A program made the translations under genes and the position numbers. From Amycolatopsis echigonensis (lineage in GTDB: Bacteria; Actinomycetota; Actinomycetes; Mycobacteriales; Pseudonocardiaceae), in NCBI RefSeq assembly GCF_014174495.1, contig NZ_JACJHR010000002.1, positions 1-64,000 on the forward strand: DNA of 64,000 nt, in the 5' to 3' direction. Each line of letters starts with the position of its first letter. The first letter of the stretch is position 1. Positions 16,066 to 24,275 of this stretch are shown piece by piece. Below the pieces are notes generated by a model. It did no database searches. It saw nothing but the letters and a program-made list of their open reading frames with translations, and was not told where the DNA came from.

Positions 16066-16881
16066 ATGGTCAGCATTGACGTCCACAACGCGTACGTGGA
16101 CTTCCCGATTTTCGACGCGAAGACGCGTTCGATGAAAAAGCGCGTGCTCGGCAAGGTCGGCGGCAAGATCGGCACCGAGCAGAAGGTGCCGATCATCGAG
16201 GCGCTGCACGACGTGTCGGTCAGCCTCCGCGAGGGCGACCGGGTCGGCCTGGTCGGGCACAACGGTGCGGGCAAGTCCACGCTGCTGCGGCTGCTCGCCG
16301 GGATCTACGAGCCGACCCGCGGATCGTCGCGGATCGTCGGCAAGATCGCGCCGGTGTTCGACCTCGGCATCGGCATGGACCCGGAGATCTCCGGCGAGGA
16401 GAACATCATCATCCGCGGCCTCTTCCTCGGCATGAGCGCCAAGGAGATGGAGAAGCGGGTCGACGACATCGCGGAGTTCACCGAACTCGGCGACTACCTG
16501 CAGATGCCGCTGCGGACGTACTCCACCGGCATGCGGGTGCGGCTCGCGCTCGGCGTGGTGACCTCGATCGACCCGGAGATCCTGATCCTCGACGAGGGCA
16601 TCGGCGCGGTCGACGCGGCGTTCCTCAACAAGGCGCGCGACCGGCTCAAGGACCTGGTCAAACGGTCCGGCATCCTGGTTTTCGCGAGCCACTCCGACGA
16701 GTTCCTCTTCGAGCTGTGCGACTCGGCGATCTGGATGGACGAGGGGCACCTGAAGAAGCAGGGTTCGCTGCGCGAGGTGCTCACCGAGTACAAGGGCCGC
16801 GACCCGTTCGAGAACATGAGCCAGGAAGGTCTCGAGCGCCTCGGCATCGAGCCCGCGACCACGAAGAACGGCGGGGAATGA
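16066..16881 (+). CDS. wzt: Polysaccharide ABC exporter ATPase (Wzt/RfbE, Rv3781-like)
   Basis: A 271-residue ATPase that powers the Wzm permease. It has Walker A GHNGAGKSTLLRLL, signature YSTGMRVRLALGV, Walker B EILILDEGIGAVD and a switch histidine in FASHSDEF. Like Rv3781 it lacks a large C-terminal carbohydrate-binding domain, so export is probably not coupled to recognition of a modified chain end as in classical Wzt. Its end overlaps glfT1 (AATGATGG). Confidence 0.92.
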   Translation: MVSIDVHNAYVDFPIFDAKTRSMKKRVLGKVGGKIGTEQKVPIIEALHDVSVSLREGDRVGLVGHNGAGKSTLLRLLAGIYEPTRGSSRIVGKIAPVFDLGIGMDPEISGEENIIIRGLFLGMSAKEMEKRVDDIAEFTELGDYLQMPLRTYSTGMRVRLALGVVTSIDPEILILDEGIGAVDAAFLNKARDRLKDLVKRSGILVFASHSDEFLFELCDSAIWMDEGHLKKQGSLREVLTEYKGRDPFENMSQEGLERLGIEPATTKNGGE

Positions 16882-17789
16882 TGGCCGGCGAGACGCGAGA
16901 GCTGCCCGAGGGCGCCGTCGTCGGCGTGGTCGTCACGCGGCATCGCCGCGAGCTGCTCGCGGACTCGCTGAAGATCATCGCCGCCCAGACCCGGCCGGTC
17001 GACCACCTCGTCGTGGTCGACAACGGCCCGGACAAGTCCGCGCGGGAAGTGGTCGAGGCCTACCCGCTGCCGTACACGTACCTCCCGTCGCACCGGAACC
17101 TCGGCGGCGCGGGCGGTTTCGCGCTCGGCATGCTGCACGCACTGTCGCTCGGCGCGGACTGGGTCTGGCTCGCCGACGACGACGGCCGCCCAGCGGACGA
17201 GCACGTGCTCGAGATCCTGCTGGAGGAAGCCGAGAAGCGCGGTCTCGCCGAGATTTCCCCGGTGGTGGCGAACATCGACTCCCCGGCGAAACTGGCGTTC
17301 CCGCTGCGCCGCGGCCTCACCTGGAAGCGCTCGTCGGCCGAACTGGGCACGGATTTCCTGCCGGGCATCGCGTCCCTGATGAACGGCGCGTTGTTCCGCG
17401 CGTCCACTTTGGACGTCACCGGCGTGCCCGACCTGCGCCTGTTCTTCCGCGGCGACGAGGTGGAACTGCACCGCCGCCTGGTGCGGTCCGGCCTGCCGTT
17501 CGGCACGTCGCTGCGCACGACCTACCTGCACCCCGACGGCTCGGACGAGTTCAAGCCGATGCTGGGCGGGAAATTCCACGCGCAGGACCCGGAGAACGAG
17601 GTCAAGCGGTACTACACGTATCGCAACCGCGGGTATTTGCTGTCGCAGCCGGGAATGCGGAAGATCGGCGCGCTGGAAGTGCTGCGCTTCGGCCTGTATT
17701 TCGTGGGCGTGAAGCGAGACCCGAAGGCGTTCCTGCAGTGGCTGAAACTGCTGCGGCAGGGACGCGCGGAGAAGTTCTACCGGTACTGA
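16878..17789 (+). CDS. glfT1: Galactofuranosyltransferase GlfT1
   Basis: A 303-residue GT2-type transferase matching Rv3782 (GlfT1), which adds the first galactofuranose residues to the decaprenyl-linked rhamnosyl-GlcNAc acceptor at the inner membrane face. It shows the SHRNLGGAGGFALGM signature of the family, the metal-binding WLADDDGRP motif and FFRGDEVELHRRL, which replaces the WDDAE of GlfT2. Two ATG codons are in tandem (16878, 16881) after a GGCGGGGA ribosome site. The gene is coupled to wzt and followed by a strong hairpin. Confidence 0.92.
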   Translation: MMAGETRELPEGAVVGVVVTRHRRELLADSLKIIAAQTRPVDHLVVVDNGPDKSAREVVEAYPLPYTYLPSHRNLGGAGGFALGMLHALSLGADWVWLADDDGRPADEHVLEILLEEAEKRGLAEISPVVANIDSPAKLAFPLRRGLTWKRSSAELGTDFLPGIASLMNGALFRASTLDVTGVPDLRLFFRGDEVELHRRLVRSGLPFGTSLRTTYLHPDGSDEFKPMLGGKFHAQDPENEVKRYYTYRNRGYLLSQPGMRKIGALEVLRFGLYFVGVKRDPKAFLQWLKLLRQGRAEKFYRY

Positions 17790-17796
17790 GCCAGTC

Positions 17797-17841
17797 AGTC
17801 CGTTGTGGACAGTGCGCTAACCCCACCGTCCACAACGGACT
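17797..17841. terminator. Bidirectional terminator between glfT1 and the PPE-like gene
   Basis: AGTCCGTTGTGGAC (17797-17810) pairs perfectly over 14 bp with GTCCACAACGGACT (17828-17841). The 17-nt loop and position between two convergent stops support a shared terminator. Confidence 0.8.
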
Positions 17842-17847
17842 ATCCGG

Positions 17848-19044
17848 CTATTCCCCGATGACCGGCGGCGCGGAACGATGTCCGCCGCCGAAGACTTCGT
17901 TCTCCTCGATTTCCATCACGAACGCGGGCTGGTCGTTGCCGTCGTCGTACGGGCGGGCTCCGAAGCCCATGCCGGGGCGGGCCGGGGCACCGCCCATTCC
18001 GCCGGCCGCTACGTCCGCCGCGCCGGGGGCCATGGCTCCGTCGCCGGGGCCGAACGAACCGCCGCCGCGGCCGACCTTGGTTTCGTGCTCCTCGTCGGCA
18101 CCGAAACCTCCGCCGCCACCGCCCATCATGCCGCCCATCGGCATCGCGCCCATGCCCGCGCCCGCCCCGGCTGCGCCGCCGTTCGAGGCCGCTTGGCCGG
18201 CGGCCGGTGCGTAACCCGCCGCGGTGGTCGAGCCGTCCGGCATCGGCTGGTGCACGGCACCGGTGAACTGGCTCGGGCCGCTGACAGTCGGCGCACTAGC
18301 GTGCCCAGCCACCGCGCCGCCGCCACCAGCGGCACCCGCCGAGGCCGAAGCCGAACCCGAGCCAGCGTCGGCCACCGCAGGAGCAGGGCTAGCCGGAGCA
18401 GGAGCGGCGTGACCGGCCGGAGCGGCGTCGTGGTGCTCCGGCCCCGTCGGCATCGCCACCGCGGCACCGCCACCAGCGGCGACGCCGAATTTCGGCGGAT
18501 GCGCGAAAGTCGGCTGCTGAGAGCCCGACGAGTACAGCGAAGCGTCGTACTTCGACATCGTCTCCGCGGCCTGCTCGTGCGCGGAACGGCTGGCCTGCTG
18601 TTTCTTCAGCGTCGCATCGATCGCGTCACCCATTTCGAGCGGGCTCGCGTGCGACCATTTGTCGAATTCCTCGGACCAGTCGAACGGGACGGGGTCCGGC
18701 ATCGAATGCTTCGCCGCCTGCGCGGCGGACGCCTGTTCCTCGACGATCTGCGCGGCCAGTTTCGCGTTCTGGCTATTCGCCTCGGCCCATTCCGCGAGGC
18801 TCACGAAATACGCCTGCGCACTGGCCGCGGCCTCGCCGCTCCAGGCGTGTGCGGCCTTCTTCACGGCCTCGCCCAGCTGCGTCGCGAAATCCTCGAACGC
18901 TTTCTGCACCTCGGTGTACGCGTGCGACACCGAGGAAACCTGCTCCACGTCGAGATTCGCCTCGACGTACGACTTCAGCTGCTCGTGCGGGTGCCCGAGG
19001 TAGTCGGCGTCCGACGGCGCGAGCCCCGGCTGCGGCGTGCTCAT
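17848..19044 (-). CDS. PPE-like type VII secretion-associated protein
   Basis: A 398-residue protein with an N-terminal helical domain of about 175 residues similar to actinobacterial PPE/WXG proteins (AHAWSGEAAASAQAYF, with Trp68 in a W-x-G turn; FDWSEEFDKW). A long Ala/Gly/Pro-rich tail follows, with repeated GG/GM stretches and an acidic C-terminus (FVMEIEENEVFGGG). Such proteins pair with a small WXG or PE partner and are escorted by EspG. The order EspG - small partner - PPE on the minus strand, with a 4-nt overlap to the small gene, fits a secreted pair plus chaperone. No ESX core genes are in the window. Confidence 0.75.
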   Translation of the reverse strand: MSTPQPGLAPSDADYLGHPHEQLKSYVEANLDVEQVSSVSHAYTEVQKAFEDFATQLGEAVKKAAHAWSGEAAASAQAYFVSLAEWAEANSQNAKLAAQIVEEQASAAQAAKHSMPDPVPFDWSEEFDKWSHASPLEMGDAIDATLKKQQASRSAHEQAAETMSKYDASLYSSGSQQPTFAHPPKFGVAAGGGAAVAMPTGPEHHDAAPAGHAAPAPASPAPAVADAGSGSASASAGAAGGGGAVAGHASAPTVSGPSQFTGAVHQPMPDGSTTAAGYAPAAGQAASNGGAAGAGAGMGAMPMGGMMGGGGGGFGADEEHETKVGRGGGSFGPGDGAMAPGAADVAAGGMGGAPARPGMGFGARPYDDGNDQPAFVMEIEENEVFGGGHRSAPPVIGE

Positions 19045-19460
19045 TCGGTGCCCTTCACGGTCCGGTGGGTGTCGATGGCCTGGTTCTCGTTCTCGGTGTA
19101 GACCCCGCCGGCGCGCGCGAGGGCCTCGTCGGCCTCGCGCAGGATCCGGCCGAACTGGTCCAGCACGTCGAGGGCCGCCCCGGGCGCGTCGGCGCCGCTC
19201 TTGCGGTCGTGCTCGGCCACGGTGTGCCCGTACGGGTGGCTGCCGAGCTTCGGCGCGGTCGTCAGCGCCTGCGTCTGCGGCTTGAGCCGTTCGAGGCGCG
19301 TGACCATGTCGGTGAGCGCTTTGCGCAGGTCACCGAGTGCGTCGCCGTCGATGCTGAACCCGCCGGCCTTCGCGGTGCCGGCCAGCTTGTGCGTTTCGGC
19401 CGCGGCTTCGGCGATGCCCTTGGCGTTCAGCCCGCCTGCCGCCAGCGGATCAGTGCTCAT
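19041..19460 (-). CDS. Small type VII secretion-associated protein, probable PPE partner
   Basis: A 139-residue helical protein without membrane segments, 4 nt overlapping the PPE-like gene (ATGA). The long amphipathic helices (GLNAKGIAEAAAETHKLAG, LGDLRKALTDMVTRLERL, VLDQFGRILREADEALAR) resemble EspC/WXG-like partners. The C-terminal half ends in a helix with GGVYTENENQAID. The exact family is not recognised; the role is inferred from its position between espG-like and PPE-like genes. Confidence 0.68.
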   Translation of the reverse strand: MSTDPLAAGGLNAKGIAEAAAETHKLAGTAKAGGFSIDGDALGDLRKALTDMVTRLERLKPQTQALTTAPKLGSHPYGHTVAEHDRKSGADAPGAALDVLDQFGRILREADEALARAGGVYTENENQAIDTHRTVKGTE

Positions 19461-19492
19461 GCGGCGGAGTTTACCGACGCGAGCCGCTCCGG

Positions 19493-20260
19493 TCAGGCGT
19501 TTGCCGAATAGCCTTCAAGCTGGGTGAACAGTTGTTGGGCCAGACGGGCATTGTCGGCCGGGGCGTAGGTGAGCCAGCGGTTGCCGTCGCTCGAATCGCG
19601 CGTGCTGAGCAGGTAGCGGCCGAGTTCGGTGTCGAACCACACGAGCGGCGGCAGCGCCCTTTCCTGGCCGGCGCCGTCGCCCACGTACGGCGTGAACTGG
19701 CCGACCGCCAGCCGCGGCTTTTCGAAGATCCGCTGGACGGCCCGCAGTTGCGGATTGTGCGTGCGCGGACCGCTGACCCCGGCGAACGGGTCGTACGCGT
19801 CGCCCCGGACCGGCTGCTTCGACGGCTTCGCGACAGTCACCGACTGGCCTGGCGCGGCGGGTGTGAGCGGCAGCAGGTCGACGATCGCCGGGACGATCCC
19901 CGTCGGGCGAACCTCCTCGAAGACGAACATCCCGTCCCGCTGGCAGACGAGCACCGCGAACTGGCCGTTCGACGCCACCCGCGCAAAGAGCTGCTCGTCG
20001 CCGAGCTTCGCCGCCGCGGACACCGCGAGGCCGGGCCGGGCGAACGTCGCGAGCGCGATTTGGACGTCATCGTCGATGGTCCCGCGCCGCAGCAGACCGC
20101 GTCCGTCGAGGTCGCGGAAGACAGCGTCGCGCACCGCCGCGCGTTCCTCGCCGGTGATGCCGATGTGCGGCACCACGAACGGCACCGGCGCGCGGCCGAG
20201 TCCGAGTTCGGCCAGCAGGAGATCCACCGCTGCCGGTGACAGCGTCAACGTGTACGGCAC
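19493..20260 (-). CDS. EspG family ESX secretion chaperone
   Basis: A 255-residue EspG family protein, a cytoplasmic chaperone that binds PE-PPE type heterodimers and delivers them to a type VII secretion machine. Family features are the N-terminal LTLSPAAVDLLLAELGLG, a central beta-sheet region (FAVLVCQRDGMFVFEEV) and the C-terminal GNRWLTYAPADNARLAQQLFTQL. It heads the three-gene minus-strand run toward the PPE-like gene. The cognate ESX core complex must be encoded elsewhere. Confidence 0.85.
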   Translation of the reverse strand: MPYTLTLSPAAVDLLLAELGLGRAPVPFVVPHIGITGEERAAVRDAVFRDLDGRGLLRRGTIDDDVQIALATFARPGLAVSAAAKLGDEQLFARVASNGQFAVLVCQRDGMFVFEEVRPTGIVPAIVDLLPLTPAAPGQSVTVAKPSKQPVRGDAYDPFAGVSGPRTHNPQLRAVQRIFEKPRLAVGQFTPYVGDGAGQERALPPLVWFDTELGRYLLSTRDSSDGNRWLTYAPADNARLAQQLFTQLEGYSANA

Positions 20261-20433
20261 GACCCACCCCTAAATCCGGTCTCTCCCCGGCGAAACCGTA
20301 GTCCACTCCGCGCTGTCGCGGCCATCGGCTCCGGGCCGCCAAGGTCAGGGCCAGGCCCTCTTCCGCTGTGAGCGGATCCGCTGTCGGCGAACCGCTCTTG
20401 CCGCCGATGATCACTCGCTGCTGCGATGGCTTC

Positions 20434-20676
20434 ATGGCAGATCCCAAACCAGCACTCGTCCTGCACCTCGCGGCGGGCGGCGAACCGCTGATCTTCCCGC
20501 TCACCGCCGACAGTTCCTCCGCCGTTCAGGAAAAGCTCCCGGACCTCCTGAAACACGGCGGCGTCCATTCGCTGGAAACCCGGGACGGCAACGCTGTTTC
20601 GGTAAATTTCGTCCACGTGGCAGCCGCTTATGTGGAGGATCTGAGCCGGAAGGGCAAATTCGGCCTGTCCGTTTAG
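20434..20676 (+). CDS. Hypothetical 80-residue protein
   Basis: A small protein that I do not recognise, starting MADPKPALVLHLAAGGEPLIF. It reads as alternating strands and one helix (SSSAVQEKLPDLLKH) ending in DLSRKGKFGLSV, plausibly a single compact domain. I prefer ATG 20434 over the upstream ATG codons at 20368 and 20413, whose extra residues look artefactual. It overlaps the convergent acyl-CoA dehydrogenase by 4 nt and is divergent from the EspG gene. Its position suggests, but does not show, a link to the secretion module. Confidence 0.6.
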   Translation: MADPKPALVLHLAAGGEPLIFPLTADSSSAVQEKLPDLLKHGGVHSLETRDGNAVSVNFVHVAAAYVEDLSRKGKFGLSV

Positions 20677-21671
20677 CGACGGGCGAGTTCGAGCAGTCCG
20701 GCGCGGATTTCCGGTCTGCTCGCGGCCACGAGCAGGAACGTCGCCTCGCGCACCAGCCGCCCGGCGTGCGCCCCTGCCAGCACCGCGCGGCTGCCCGTTG
20801 CCGCGGCGAGCGCGCCTGCTGACCGGTACGCCAGGTCGGCACCCGCCGCGCGGGCGGCCGGGAGCGTGGTCGGATCGGCGAGGCCGGCGTTGAGCCGACG
20901 CCGGATTTCGTCCTGTTCGGAGCGCACCGCCGTCGCCGTTTCTTCCTCGCCAGCGGCCTCGATCAACCGCGCGCAGCGCTCGGCCAGCCCCAGCGGCGCG
21001 CATCCGTTGAGCCGCGAAGCGAACGTATTGCCAGCCACGAATTTGTCGTAGCTGACCTGGGCGAAAACCGATTCGTCGGGAATGAAGTGATTGTCGAGCT
21101 TCAGCCGCACGGTCGCGGTGCCTTGCGCGGCCATGAGGGTCAAGGGCTCGGCGACCAAACTGTGCCCGACTATCGGCGACACCAAGGCGTTGACCACCGT
21201 GTCGCCGTCGCGCCCCGACAACTGCAGCAGGTCGATCGCGTCCCAGCCGCTCACGAACGGCGCTTCCCCGTCAAATCGGTAACCGCCGTCGACGCGCTGT
21301 ACCCGCACCCGCGGCGGCGTCGGGATCACGCCCGCGTACGCGACGCCCGCGCGCAACCGCCCGCTGATCAGGTCCGGCAGATATCGCTCGCGCAGGTCCT
21401 CCCGGTCCGTCGCGGCCAGCCCGGCGACGAGACCGTGGTGCTGCAGCCATGTGAACGCGGTGCTCAGGCACCCGCCGGCCAGCGCTTCGAGCACGCCGAC
21501 CAGCTGGTCGAGATCGACGCCGGAACCGGGCGCGGCGAGACCGTAGAAACCCTCCTCGGCGAGCGCGTCGAAATGCGATCGCGGCACCACGCCGAGCCGG
21601 TCCACCTCGGCCGCCGCCGGAAACAACAGATCGTCGGCAAGGGCACGCGCGCGGGAAACCAGGTCGGCCAT
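20673..21671 (-). CDS. Acyl-CoA dehydrogenase family protein
   Basis: A 332-residue flavoprotein of the acyl-CoA dehydrogenase superfamily, closest in length and style to the divergent group with hydroxylase-like members. It has the N-terminal helical domain (RSHFDALAEEGFYGLAAPG), the central beta domain and a C-terminal helical domain with LNGCAPLGLAERCARLIEAAG. The usual catalytic glutamate region cannot be placed with certainty. Substrate unknown. It is the only lipid-type gene between the secretion module and glfT2. Confidence 0.8.
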   Translation of the reverse strand: MADLVSRARALADDLLFPAAAEVDRLGVVPRSHFDALAEEGFYGLAAPGSGVDLDQLVGVLEALAGGCLSTAFTWLQHHGLVAGLAATDREDLRERYLPDLISGRLRAGVAYAGVIPTPPRVRVQRVDGGYRFDGEAPFVSGWDAIDLLQLSGRDGDTVVNALVSPIVGHSLVAEPLTLMAAQGTATVRLKLDNHFIPDESVFAQVSYDKFVAGNTFASRLNGCAPLGLAERCARLIEAAGEEETATAVRSEQDEIRRRLNAGLADPTTLPAARAAGADLAYRSAGALAAATGSRAVLAGAHAGRLVREATFLLVAASRPEIRAGLLELARR

Positions 21672-21684
21672 GAATTCAAAGCTA

Positions 21685-21731
21685 CCGAAAAAGACAGAAA
21701 GGGCGCCCGCGCCGAAACGCGAGACGCCCTT
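21685..21731 (-). terminator. Terminator of the gtrA-glfT2 operon
   Basis: On the minus strand, AAGGGCG (21731-21725) pairs with CGCCCTT (21705-21699), with an inner CGCG/CGCG pairing. The stem is followed by a pyrimidine tract with five consecutive T residues (about 21690-21686). It lies directly after the glfT2 stop, so it fits an intrinsic terminator with a U-rich tail. Confidence 0.65.
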
Positions 21732-21749
21732 CCCGGACAGCTCAGACGA

Positions 21750-23657
21750 TCACAGCTCGTACAGCCGCTTCCAGTTCTCCCGCGAGGTGAGTTCCGGCAT
21801 CGCGCGCTTGTACTGCTCCTGCACGCTCGCCCCCTCCTTGCGCAGCCGGTTGATCACCTTCGCGCCGCGCTTGGCCAGGTCGAACATCTTGACCTTGTCG
21901 TAGGTGCGCACGCGCACGCCTTCCTGCGACGCGTCGGTGACCACGGCGGTGTCGAAGAGCGCGACGTGCCACCAGTGCGCCTCGTCGACCGGCACCGCGC
22001 CCAGCCCGAAACGGCTGCGGCCGAGCACCTTGTCGAGGATGCGCTTGATCAGGACGAGCCGCTGCATGCTCGGCCGCGGCGCGCTGTTGATGATGCCGAT
22101 GTCGTTGGACGCGATGCCCGGCACGTCAGTGGCCTTGTGCCGCTTGGTCTCCGGGTACGCGTCGCGGATCCGGCGGATCTCCTTCATCGCCTCGACGCCG
22201 CCGTCGCGCAGGATCTCCGGGCCCTCCAGGAAGTCCTCGACCGCCTTGATCAGCGTCGCGGACAGCCCGTACTGCATGCCGAGCAGGTAGCGCACCAGCT
22301 GCGCCATCAGCACGCGGGAGAGCAGGTTCAGGTTGAACGGCGAGTGCAGCGCGGCGGTGATGATCGAGTTGCGCAGGTTGAAGTACCGGTGCCACTCGTC
22401 CCAGTCCTTCCAGTGGAAGTCCGCGTGCCACACGCCGGCGCCCGGAAGGGTCACCGTGGGGAAGCCGTATTCGCGGGCCCGGTAGGAGTACTCCGCGTCG
22501 TCCCACTGGAAGAAGAACGGCAGCGGGTAGCCGATGGCCTTGACGACCTCGTACGGGATCAGGCACGACCACCAGCCGTTGTACCCGGCGTCGAGGCGGC
22601 GTTCCTGGCGGTTCGGGTTACCGTCCTCGTCGACGCCGAGCAGGTCGGCGGTGGACAGCGAGTGCTGCACCGGTTGTCCCGGCTCCAGCGTGTTCAGCCG
22701 GGCGTACTCGGCCCCGACGTGCAGCTGGTTGGGGTGCAGCAGGTTGAGCATCTGGCCGCCGACGATGATCGGGTTGGCCGCGCGGTTGGAGAACGCCGTC
22801 ATGCGCACGACGAGGTCCGGCTCGAGCAGCACGTCGTCGTCCATGAACAGCACGTTCGCGTGCTCGGTCGCGGTGTGCCCGGCGACCTCGTACAGGCCGC
22901 GGGTGAAGCCGCCCGCGCCGCCGAGGTTCGGCTGCTTGATGTAGTGCAGCTTCTCGCCGAGGTCCTTCGCGACCTGCTCGAAGCCCTCGCGCGATTCGAC
23001 CAGGTCAGTGCCCTGGTCGGCGACGTAGATGGCGTCGAGGGTGTCGAGCGAGGACACGTCCGCGGCGAGCGCCTGGAGGTTCTTGAGGCAGTCGTCGGCG
23101 CGGTTCATCGTGCAGATGGTGACCGCGGTCGGGCGGATCGTCTCCGGCGCGTCGACGGTCCAGCGGACCTGCTCGACCCGCAGCGTCTGGCCGGCCTCGG
23201 TCTCGAAGTCGAGCCACAGCGCGCCGCCGTCGTGGAACTTGTCCAGCTTGCCGGTCAGCTCGATCTTGACGCCCTTCGCGCCGGAGACCTGCTGCGCGTC
23301 GACCACGCGCGGGTCGCCGAGCATGTCGGACGCGCCGAGCGACAGCAGCCCGTCGCCGGTGACGACGGCTTCGGCCTTCACCTCGGTCGCCGTGGTCCAG
23401 CGCTGCCAGTAGCTCGCCGGGAAGCGGCCGAAGTAGGTGTTGCCGGTGACCTTCGCGGACGGCTCGAGGACCACGCTGCCGCGCTCGCGCTGGGCGTTGC
23501 CCTGCACGACCTCGGCGTACATGTCCTTGCTGACGATCGGAGCCGGCCCGGCGTACAGCCCGCGCTGGGCCGTGAGCCTGCCTTCGGGGGCGTGTTCGGC
23601 GAACCGCGTCTCGCCTGCGGGGGCCGCCTCCGCGACCGGGGCTGCTTTACCGGGCAT
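21750..23657 (-). CDS. glfT2: Galactofuranosyltransferase GlfT2
   Basis: A 635-residue bifunctional UDP-galactofuranose transferase (Rv3808c-like) that polymerises the alternating beta-1,5/beta-1,6 galactan at the inner membrane face. An N-terminal beta-sandwich (residues about 1-170) precedes the GT-A domain. Catalytic features are QPNLGGAGGF, the metal-binding DDD in VLFMDDDVLLEP, WDDAEYSYRAREYG with the catalytic aspartate, and the conserved WHADFHWKDWDEW histidines. The ATG at 23657 gives MPGKAAPVAE. It lies 5 nt after the GtrA gene. In M. tuberculosis glfT2 sits next to glf; here glf is about 8 kb away. Confidence 0.95.
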   Translation of the reverse strand: MPGKAAPVAEAAPAGETRFAEHAPEGRLTAQRGLYAGPAPIVSKDMYAEVVQGNAQRERGSVVLEPSAKVTGNTYFGRFPASYWQRWTTATEVKAEAVVTGDGLLSLGASDMLGDPRVVDAQQVSGAKGVKIELTGKLDKFHDGGALWLDFETEAGQTLRVEQVRWTVDAPETIRPTAVTICTMNRADDCLKNLQALAADVSSLDTLDAIYVADQGTDLVESREGFEQVAKDLGEKLHYIKQPNLGGAGGFTRGLYEVAGHTATEHANVLFMDDDVLLEPDLVVRMTAFSNRAANPIIVGGQMLNLLHPNQLHVGAEYARLNTLEPGQPVQHSLSTADLLGVDEDGNPNRQERRLDAGYNGWWSCLIPYEVVKAIGYPLPFFFQWDDAEYSYRAREYGFPTVTLPGAGVWHADFHWKDWDEWHRYFNLRNSIITAALHSPFNLNLLSRVLMAQLVRYLLGMQYGLSATLIKAVEDFLEGPEILRDGGVEAMKEIRRIRDAYPETKRHKATDVPGIASNDIGIINSAPRPSMQRLVLIKRILDKVLGRSRFGLGAVPVDEAHWWHVALFDTAVVTDASQEGVRVRTYDKVKMFDLAKRGAKVINRLRKEGASVQEQYKRAMPELTSRENWKRLYEL

Positions 23658-23662
23658 CGAAC

Positions 23663-24130
23663 TCAGTTCTCCTTTACCGGCCGTACACGGAACACGACCC
23701 ACTTGAGCATCACGAAATTGATCACAGTCGCCGTTGCCTGGGAAACCACCCAGGCCAGCGTGGCCTTCCATCCCGACTCCGGCAGCACGTGCAGCATGAG
23801 CTGGTTCACGCCGACCGCGACGAAGAAGGTGACGGCGTACAGCAGAACGAAGCTGCCGACCTGGGCGTTCCCGTCTCGCCGCCCGTCGGCGAACGTGAAA
23901 CGCCGGTTCAGGAAGAACGCGGTGGTCGTGCCCACCACGAAACTGATCGCGCGCGCGACGTCCACCCAGGGGGTGGCGTCCATGCCGATCGCTCGCAGCA
24001 GCGAGTACGTGCCCAGGTCGAGCAGCGCGCAGAAGCCGCCGATCACCCCGAACCGGATCAGCTGGCCGAGCAGCCCGGGGCCCGCGGGCGCCGCCTGCGC
24101 TTGGTCACTCTGCGGTTCTGTAGCCACCAC
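23663..24130 (-). CDS. GtrA family membrane protein (Rv3789-like)
   Basis: A 155-residue GtrA-fold protein with four membrane segments (about residues 27-47, 58-79, 92-114 and 124-145). M. tuberculosis Rv3789, beside dprE1, was proposed either to flip decaprenyl-phosphoarabinose or to anchor arabinosyltransferases. Here too it lies next to dprE1, divergently, which supports the same role. The start is one of two tandem GTG codons (24130 or 24127). It is followed by glfT2 after 5 nt. Confidence 0.88.
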   Translation of the reverse strand: MVATEPQSDQAQAAPAGPGLLGQLIRFGVIGGFCALLDLGTYSLLRAIGMDATPWVDVARAISFVVGTTTAFFLNRRFTFADGRRDGNAQVGSFVLLYAVTFFVAVGVNQLMLHVLPESGWKATLAWVVSQATATVINFVMLKWVVFRVRPVKEN

Positions 24131-24192
24131 TTGGAATACCTTCTCGGCCTATTGCGTCAGTGTCCGTATTACCCACTTCGACGCTCGGACGC

Positions 24193-24220
24193 TTGTGCCT
24201 TGATGCGCAAAGTGTAGAAG
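24193..24220 (+). promoter_or_regulatory. Candidate dprE1 promoter
   Basis: TTGTGC (24193-24198), a 16-nt spacer and TAGAAG (24215-24220) form a sigma-70-like promoter 55 nt upstream of the dprE1 GTG, in the 145-nt divergent region with gtrA. It is a pattern match only; no start site is known. Confidence 0.35.
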
Positions 24221-24275
24221 CGGGCACTTCAGGGTCACGTTCCGGGCGGTGTTCGGCGTGGCTACCCTGGTCCGC

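Noticed and set aside
21087-24203. A plus-strand open frame of about 1,038 codons opposite glfT2
   Set aside because: It is antisense to acyl-CoA dehydrogenase, glfT2 and gtrA, and its translation has no recognisable domain. The minus-strand genes are clear homologues of known enzymes.
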